Shown here in pieces: positions 34,243 to 39,447 of a stretch of 39,447 nucleotides of DNA (its first letter is position 1; each line of letters begins with the position of its first letter). The position numbers and the translations under genes were made by a program. The DNA is from Opitutia bacterium UBA7441 (GTDB lineage: Bacteria; Verrucomicrobiota; Verrucomicrobiia; Opitutales; Coraliomargaritaceae), in NCBI GenBank assembly GCA_002480015.1, contig DLQD01000153.1, positions 1 to 39,447 of the forward strand, written 5' to 3'. The notes beneath the pieces were generated by a model. The model saw nothing but the letters and a program-made list of their open reading frames with translations, made no database searches and was not told where the DNA came from.

Positions 34243-34866
34243 ATGCTCGAAACCGTGCCTTTCATCATCGCTCTCGCCGCACTCGTTGCCGCACTTTACT
34301 GGATCATCTTACGCAGTTCATCCGCGAAAATCGAAGCGCAATATGCACGTCTCGCAAGGGATCTGGAGCTCGAATTAGAGATCCCCGCTCCAAAATTGGC
34401 AGGATTCGTCCGCAACGAACCGGCAGCCTATGGAATCTATCGCGGACGCGAGATCTCATTCTCAGTGCCTGGGAAGGGCCTGCAAAACACCCGTCAGATT
34501 GAGACGATTCTCAAGATCGAGCTGCGTGATAAGTCACTCCGTGCACAGTTTGCCCCAGCGGGTATTATGGGCAGCCTTGGCCATCGTGACAGCGGCAAAA
34601 AAGCCCGCTGGCAGAGCGGCGATGCCGCCTTCGACGCAGCCATCGACGTGCGTTGCGATGCCGGCGAACGCCTCCAGGCCCTATTGTCTGAAGAAAGCCG
34701 AAACTGGCTGGCGCAAGCGCTGAAAAAGCATAAGGCCAAGCTCTACATCGGTGCCGGCGTGATCGCCTATACTGAAATCGGGCTGATCGGGAACGACGCG
34801 ATACGTGAGCGATACGAGGGCACCACCGAATTTTTATGCGATTTAGCCGAAACAGTCGAAGCCTAA
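34243..34866 (+). CDS. membrane-anchored protein of unknown function
   Basis: This 207-residue protein has one N-terminal membrane helix (PFIIALAALVAALYWIIL, about 6-23), then a soluble domain predicted to be cytosolic with mixed alpha/beta content (YGIYRGREISFSVPGKG, TILKIELRDKSLRAQFAP, KLYIGAGVIAYTEIGLIGNDA). I recognise no family. It lies 69 bases after gcvP and 45 bases before the DUF4139 gene, all on the plus strand, so it may share transcription with either. An older reading in another frame (34218-34502) is a shadow. Confidence 0.65.
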   Translation: MLETVPFIIALAALVAALYWIILRSSSAKIEAQYARLARDLELELEIPAPKLAGFVRNEPAAYGIYRGREISFSVPGKGLQNTRQIETILKIELRDKSLRAQFAPAGIMGSLGHRDSGKKARWQSGDAAFDAAIDVRCDAGERLQALLSEESRNWLAQALKKHKAKLYIGAGVIAYTEIGLIGNDAIRERYEGTTEFLCDLAETVEA

Positions 34867-34911
34867 GCGGGTCTAACTATCAGGCAGCACTCCATTTCAA
34901 CCAAGGTGACC

Positions 34912-36363
34912 ATGAAACACTTCCCCCTAATCCCCGCACTACTTGCCTGCGCCTCAACTTTGAGTGGGCAGACTGCCATTACTGTGTATAATGGCAACTT
35001 CGGTGTGGTCCGCGAGACCGTGCAACTCGAACTGATCAAAGGGATCTCCGAGCAAAGCTACAGCGGCGTGACTTCGCAGCTAGAGCCGGAATCCGTCATC
35101 CTCCGTGACCCAAGAGGCCAAATCGCCCTGAGTATCGTCGAGCAAAGCTATCGAGGTGACCCCGTTGATCAGACGCGCCTCCTGCAAATGTTTGAAGGCG
35201 AGACCATCCATTTCCTCAAAGTCATCGACGGCAAAGAAGTCGTGGAGGCGGGTAAGATCGTTCGCGCACCTTCACTCTCCAAGGCGACCGATCGATACGG
35301 CAACCAACTACAAACGATGCTGGAGCCGATCATCGAAGTTGGCGGCCACTTGCTCACACACCTGCCCGGCACACCGCTCTTTCCCAGCCTGGGCGACGAC
35401 TCCATCCTGGAGCCTACTCTTTCATGGAAACTTTACTCAGATCAAGAAGCTGCCTTCGGCGCCCAGCTCAGTTACTTGACCGACGGCATGTCATGGAAGT
35501 CGGACTACAATCTCGTGCTGCCCGAAGAAGGCGACGAAGTCACTCTGACCGGCTGGGTCTCCATCGAAAACAACACAGGGACGAGCTTCGAAGACGCCGC
35601 AATCAAGCTCATCGCTGGTGACGTGAACAAGGTACAGGAACAACCTGACCGACGTCGCAACGAAGTGTATGCAATGGCGATGGCGGATGCGAGAGCCGCT
35701 CCAAAGGTCGAGGCTAAGAAATTCGATGAGTTCCACATGTATTCGCTTCCTTTGAAGACCACGCTGCGTGACCGGGAGACCAAGCAAGTCGAATTCGTCC
35801 GCTCCGAAAAAGTCGCCACGAAGAAGCTCTATATCTACGACGGCTCCGGCGGCATCCGTTACTACGGCAGCCTTAATATCAACCAAAACTACGGCCAAAA
35901 CGCCCAACCCGACGTAGCCATCTATCGCGAGTTCAAAAACAGCGAGGAAAACGGCCTCGGTGTGGCGCTGCCCGCCGGGCGCACTCGCTTCTACCGGATG
36001 GATAACGACGGTCAAATGGAGTTTACCGGTGAGAATAGCATCGACCACACTCCAAAAAACGAGACCATCCGCGTTTACTTAGGTAACGCTTTCGACATCG
36101 TCGGTGAACGCACCCGTAGCCAATTTTACAAGCACCCCAGCCGCGACATGTTACGAGAAACTTTCGAGATCGAAATCCGCAACCGCAGCGAGACGCATGT
36201 CACCGTGAATGTCATCGAGCAACTCTACCGCTGGTCAAACTGGGTGATCGTCGAGCACAGCTCTGACTATGAGAAGACCGATGCCCAGACCATCGAGTTC
36301 CCCGTGAACGTGGCTCCCGAGGCTACAAAGACCGTGAGCTACACAGTCGAGTACACTTGGTAA
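34912..36363 (+). CDS. DUF4139 domain-containing exported protein
   Basis: This 483-residue protein has a signal peptide (MKHFPLIPALLACASTLSG), then a DUF4139-type body: an N-terminal beta region with TVYNGNFGVVRETVQLEL, and the core FHMYSLPLKTTLRDRETKQVEFV near the middle, followed by KKLYIYDG and a C-terminal beta-sandwich (TVNVIEQLYRWSNWVIV). The function of DUF4139 proteins is unknown. I chose ATG 34912 with AAGG upstream over the GTG at 34906. It converges on the HtrA-like gene. Confidence 0.85.
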   Translation: MKHFPLIPALLACASTLSGQTAITVYNGNFGVVRETVQLELIKGISEQSYSGVTSQLEPESVILRDPRGQIALSIVEQSYRGDPVDQTRLLQMFEGETIHFLKVIDGKEVVEAGKIVRAPSLSKATDRYGNQLQTMLEPIIEVGGHLLTHLPGTPLFPSLGDDSILEPTLSWKLYSDQEAAFGAQLSYLTDGMSWKSDYNLVLPEEGDEVTLTGWVSIENNTGTSFEDAAIKLIAGDVNKVQEQPDRRRNEVYAMAMADARAAPKVEAKKFDEFHMYSLPLKTTLRDRETKQVEFVRSEKVATKKLYIYDGSGGIRYYGSLNINQNYGQNAQPDVAIYREFKNSEENGLGVALPAGRTRFYRMDNDGQMEFTGENSIDHTPKNETIRVYLGNAFDIVGERTRSQFYKHPSRDMLRETFEIEIRNRSETHVTVNVIEQLYRWSNWVIVEHSSDYEKTDAQTIEFPVNVAPEATKTVSYTVEYTW

Positions 36364-36394
36364 ACGAACGTCTACACCACTTATTTCAGTTTAT

Positions 36395-37432
36395 TTATTC
36401 AGCTGTCTCTTGCGGCTCCAGACCTTCTCCAGCTGAGATCAAAGGATCCTTTTCCGGGCGGGGCAGCGTTTTGACTGAAAGCTTTATCAGCTCATCTCCA
36501 CGGTAGATCTCGACCGGAGTGAATTGGTTCGCTCGGGTGAAAAAGAAAGCACCTGGCACGTCGAAGACATCTTCAATTGAACGGCCTGCTATAGAAATCA
36601 ACTTATCTCCTTCGAGCAAACCCGCATCCGCAGCAGGTGCTCCCTCGATCACTTTGGAAAGATAGACTCCGTTACTATCATCTTCGAGGAGCTTGGACGT
36701 GACCTCAAAACCCATCCAACCATAGATAATATGCCCGGAAAACATCAAATCATCGCGCACACGCACGAGCGCATCGACTGGCAAGGAAAAAGATCCGTTC
36801 AGCTCAGTAATCGATGCCACCGACATCCCAATAAAGCGTCCATTCAAATCGAGAATCGGGCAGCCACCCTGGCCGCCATCGACAGCGATTGAAGTCCTTA
36901 TATAACTGGTGGGGAACACCTTAGTCCCAAGTTTTTTCTCAATACCAGTAAAGAGCCCCAATACTGGTGTTGGGCCAAAGTCGAGCGGGCAGGTAATCGC
37001 GATAGCGATCGAACCGATCGCGGGAAGCGGCTCGGAAGGATCCAACTTAATGATTGAGAATTCTTCTGGCGGCTCCAACACACGAAGCACTGAGATATTG
37101 GTCAGGCGATCGTGACCGACGGATTCGGTTGCATAAGACTTGCCCGCATACTCGATCCATACGCGGCTGGCACCAGCCGCGCGGCTGGCACTGACCAGAA
37201 CATGCCCCTCCTTACTGATAAAAAAACCGGTGCCCACACGCAGAGTGACCTGTGCCTTAGCGTCCACCTCACCTGCACTGTAGGCCGCTTTGACCCGAAC
37301 GACCGCTGCCCTGTTCTGCTCAAAGACTGCGAGCAGGCGACCTTGAAGAGCCAAGGCATCGTTGATTGCAGCAGGCAGTGTCTGAAGGCATAGCCCCAAA
37401 GCGAGGGCAAACCAAACGTGAGTGTGGCGCAT
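36395..37432 (-). CDS. HtrA/DegP-like trypsin-fold PDZ protein lacking the catalytic triad (pseudoprotease)
   Basis: This 345-residue exported protein (signal peptide LALGLCLQTLPA) has a trypsin-like domain (about 40-225) and a PDZ domain (about 235-320, with LEDDSNGVYLSKVIEGAPAADAGLLEGDKLISIAG). In the HtrA alignment the catalytic histidine position reads S83 (VLVSASRAAGA in place of TNNHVV), the aspartate position reads N112 (DRLTNISVL) and the serine position reads G189 (GGQGGCPIL in place of GNSGGPL). It should not be an active protease. It lies 9 bases after the anti-sigma-like gene, in an apparent operon led by an ECF sigma factor. A binding or sensing role is likely but not shown. Confidence 0.85.
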   Translation of the reverse strand: MRHTHVWFALALGLCLQTLPAAINDALALQGRLLAVFEQNRAAVVRVKAAYSAGEVDAKAQVTLRVGTGFFISKEGHVLVSASRAAGASRVWIEYAGKSYATESVGHDRLTNISVLRVLEPPEEFSIIKLDPSEPLPAIGSIAIAITCPLDFGPTPVLGLFTGIEKKLGTKVFPTSYIRTSIAVDGGQGGCPILDLNGRFIGMSVASITELNGSFSLPVDALVRVRDDLMFSGHIIYGWMGFEVTSKLLEDDSNGVYLSKVIEGAPAADAGLLEGDKLISIAGRSIEDVFDVPGAFFFTRANQFTPVEIYRGDELIKLSVKTLPRPEKDPLISAGEGLEPQETAE

Positions 37433-37441
37433 CGTGACTGG

Positions 37442-37981
37442 TTAGTAAACCAAGGCTGTAGCCAAGCCAGTGGCCGCAAAGGACGCGGTATCCATTACAT
37501 ATGCCGCGTTGTCGTAGGCGGAGACCTCGATACTATCGTGCGCATATTCAGGTATGAAGCCCAGCTCCGAAGAGTAGGTGGCCCCAGAGACCGACACCAT
37601 CAGATAATCTGGCGTCAAAGAAGCATCTGGTTCCGACATTGCGACTTCAATCGTGGCACCAGAGACTAGATCCGCGTTCTGCTTCGCAGAGGAGATCGGC
37701 AATGCTTGCCCAGAAGAATCCACGAACGCGGGCCTTACGATCATCATAGAGAGAAAAACGGCCGCGGCACCAACGGTTGCAGTCTGCGCGATCCGACTAG
37801 ACACTCCGCGAAGTATTTGCACATACCAAGGGTCTTTTTTGACCAATGTCTGCAGCATGCGCTGATGTAGCTCGCGGTCGAAGGTATTCCAGAAGGCGTC
37901 GTCGGGCCGTTCAGCTCGTTTTATACGAAGCAAGTCCTCCACTCTGACTTCTTTTTGACGTGAGTTATTTGTATCAACCAT
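37442..37981 (-). CDS. putative one-TM anti-sigma-type regulator
   Basis: This 179-residue protein has a charged cytosolic N-terminus (1-62), one membrane helix (about 66-82, TATVGAAAVFLSMMIV) and a periplasmic C-terminal part (about 86-179) that contains no recognised domain. The layout and its place right after an ECF sigma gene match anti-sigma factors, but there is no zinc-binding HxxxCxxC, so the family is not directly recognised. It lies 52 bases after the sigma gene and 9 bases before the pseudoprotease gene. Confidence 0.7.
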   Translation of the reverse strand: MVDTNNSRQKEVRVEDLLRIKRAERPDDAFWNTFDRELHQRMLQTLVKKDPWYVQILRGVSSRIAQTATVGAAAVFLSMMIVRPAFVDSSGQALPISSAKQNADLVSGATIEVAMSEPDASLTPDYLMVSVSGATYSSELGFIPEYAHDSIEVSAYDNAAYVMDTASFAATGLATALVY

Positions 37982-38033
37982 AGGTAGTTTATTGGAAAAG
38001 TGGCGAGTTAGCTGATATGATTAAACGATAAGA

Positions 38034-38666
38034 TTAATCGATATAGTCCTGTAAGTATGACTGTAGTTGTTGTTTGGCGTAGTGCAGACGCGAGCGAACG
38101 GTTCCCACAGAAACTTTGGTAATTTCCGCGATTTCGGAATGCTCCAAACCTTCGATTTCGTGTAAAATAACGACTGTGCGATGCTTTGGAGACAATTTTT
38201 GGAGCGAGTCGTTCAATTTTTCCTGCAATTCGCTGACTAACGCCCCTTTTTCGGAGCGATTTTTAGCAGTCAAGCGCTCGAAAATCTCCGTCGTCGAGAC
38301 TTCTTCATCTATTTTTTCGTAGCTGATGAAGCGTCGCCGATTTCTTTTTTTGAGAAATGTCATCGTCGTATTGATCGCGATGCGGTAAATCCAAGTAAAG
38401 AATGAGGACTTTCCTTTGAACCGCGCGATCGCCTGAAAGGCTTTGATGAAAGTCTCTTGCGTAAGATCCGAGGCGTCTTCTCGATTACTCGTCATATTAT
38501 AAATGACAGAGAAAATGTGTTCACGGTATTTTTGGACGAGCTGATCGAAGGCCCCCACGTTACCAGCCTGCACGCGCTGGACGATCGCCCAATCGAGATC
38601 ACGCTCAACGACTGTTTTCTCTTGAGCTGGAAAAAGCGATTTAGTGACTGATCCTGAGTTGGCCAT
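38034..38666 (-). CDS. RNA polymerase ECF sigma factor (RpoE-like)
   Basis: This 210-residue protein has sigma region 2 (about 40-110) with YNMTSNREDASDLTQETFIKAF and KSSFFTWIYRIAINT, and region 4 (about 150-205) with LSPKHRTVVILHEIEGLEHSEIAEITKVSVGTVRSRLHYAK. It would direct RNA polymerase to extracytoplasmic-stress promoters. It is the first gene of a minus-strand unit with a membrane anti-sigma-like protein and a PDZ pseudoprotease. There is no clear Shine-Dalgarno. I cannot recognise an ECF-type promoter upstream with confidence. Confidence 0.94.
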   Translation of the reverse strand: MANSGSVTKSLFPAQEKTVVERDLDWAIVQRVQAGNVGAFDQLVQKYREHIFSVIYNMTSNREDASDLTQETFIKAFQAIARFKGKSSFFTWIYRIAINTTMTFLKKRNRRRFISYEKIDEEVSTTEIFERLTAKNRSEKGALVSELQEKLNDSLQKLSPKHRTVVILHEIEGLEHSEIAEITKVSVGTVRSRLHYAKQQLQSYLQDYID

Positions 38667-38809
38667 TAATTATTTGAAATTCAAAACGATTTGTAGATGA
38701 AATGCAAAAGCTATTTCTGTACCTGAATTCACCTCTTTTAAGGCCGCACAGGACAGAATCCTGCCGATATCCAAATCCTAACCCGATCCGCGTTGGGGCC
38801 CTCAAAAAA

Positions 38810-38830
38810 AGAAGCCATCGATAGGCTTCT
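38810..38830 (-). terminator. intrinsic terminator, rRNA operon (second)
   Basis: On the minus strand agaagcc pairs with ggcttct and is followed by TTTTTT. It is a clean intrinsic terminator downstream of the 5S gene, in tandem with the hairpin at 38850-38879. Confidence 0.85.
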
Positions 38831-38849
38831 GGCACTATAGATAGCAAAA

Positions 38850-38879
38850 GACCCGATTCCTCTTTCGAAGAACCGGGTC
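38850..38879 (-). terminator. intrinsic terminator, rRNA operon (first)
   Basis: On the minus strand gacccggttc pairs with gaatcgggtc (10 bp with one G-U pair) around a 10-base loop, followed by TTTT. It lies 6 bases beyond the 5S gene. Confidence 0.9.
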
Positions 38880-38885
38880 ATAAGA

Positions 38886-38999
38886 CTGGCGATAACCTAC
38901 TCTCGCACCCCAGCGTGGGGGCACTACCATTGGCGGTTGAGGGCTTAACGAGCGTGTTCGAGATGGGAACGTGTGTTTCCCCTCACCTATACTCACCAG
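38886..38999 (-). rRNA. rrf: 5S ribosomal RNA
   Basis: The minus strand reads ctggtgagtatagg at its 5' end and contains the conserved cacgttcccatctcgaacac core and the final gtaggttatcgccag. The two ends pair (ctgg/ccag). Length is about 114 bases. It follows the 23S gene by about 136 bases and is succeeded by two terminators. Confidence 0.96.
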
Positions 39000-39135
39000 A
39001 TTGGTTACGCCTCAGGAACTACGCGGTTATCGCATGCGTAGGCCTTCGTAGGCAGAAATAATACAGTCATCGTCACAGCGGGTAGATAAAAAATAATCTA
39101 CAACGCGAAATACATTCTTCTAATGAGAAACATAG

Positions 39136-39447
<312 letters not shown>

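Noticed and set aside
39000..39135. Possible tRNA between 23S and 5S genes
   Set aside because: No cloverleaf or TTCGA-type T-loop is recognisable on either strand.

Overview
The window looks like a chromosomal segment of a Verrucomicrobiota bacterium, most likely from the Opitutales/Puniceicoccales side (Coraliomargarita-like). That is an inference from gene content: an exosortase, OleC/OleD hydrocarbon genes, RNase Y plus a PgpH-type HD protein, a TolQ/TolR/TonB-like set and a fused glycine dehydrogenase. No phylogenetic computation was possible. Most genes are GC-rich, and the nitric oxide synthase gene is clearly more AT-rich. Many start codons have no recognisable Shine-Dalgarno sequence. 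Layout, 1-14.7 kb: the 3' end of dxs; a SufT-like iron-sulfur assembly gene; an unknown exported protein; an exosortase gene running into glycogen synthase; a HIT hydrolase followed by the conserved phoH-pgpH-ybeY block (RNA and cyclic-di-AMP housekeeping); an MBL-fold hydrolase; then a minus-strand unit oleC-oleD-NOS, which places two enzymes of long-chain olefin (beta-lactone) biosynthesis upstream of a bacterial nitric oxide synthase. Layout, 14.8-24.1 kb: a Ppx/GppA phosphatase; a 44-codon remnant of thymidine kinase; a heptamer-repeat tract; an RlmI-like methyltransferase converging on hemN; a 475-base gene-free stretch; a MarR regulator with palindromic operator-like sites on both sides; an exbB-exbD-tonB-like operon; and a divergent arsenic operon (arsR, small Cys-rich protein, ArsP-type permease, thioredoxin-type arsC, aquaporin). 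Layout, 24.1-39.4 kb: guanylate kinase with a membrane protein; RNase Y overlapping a DUF481 outer-membrane gene; lysine 2,3-aminomutase divergent from a second ArsR-type regulator; divergent gcvT and gcvP; two envelope-type hypothetical genes (one DUF4139); an ECF sigma factor with a one-TM putative anti-sigma protein and an HtrA-like PDZ protein that has lost its whole catalytic triad; and finally the 5S gene and the 3' end of the 23S gene of an rRNA operon on the minus strand, with two tandem terminators. The most notable observations are the oleCD-NOS arrangement, 7-base-period tandem repeats in intergenic spacers (one fills the whole spacer up to the arsC start), the degenerate tdk, and the sigma factor/pseudoprotease module.
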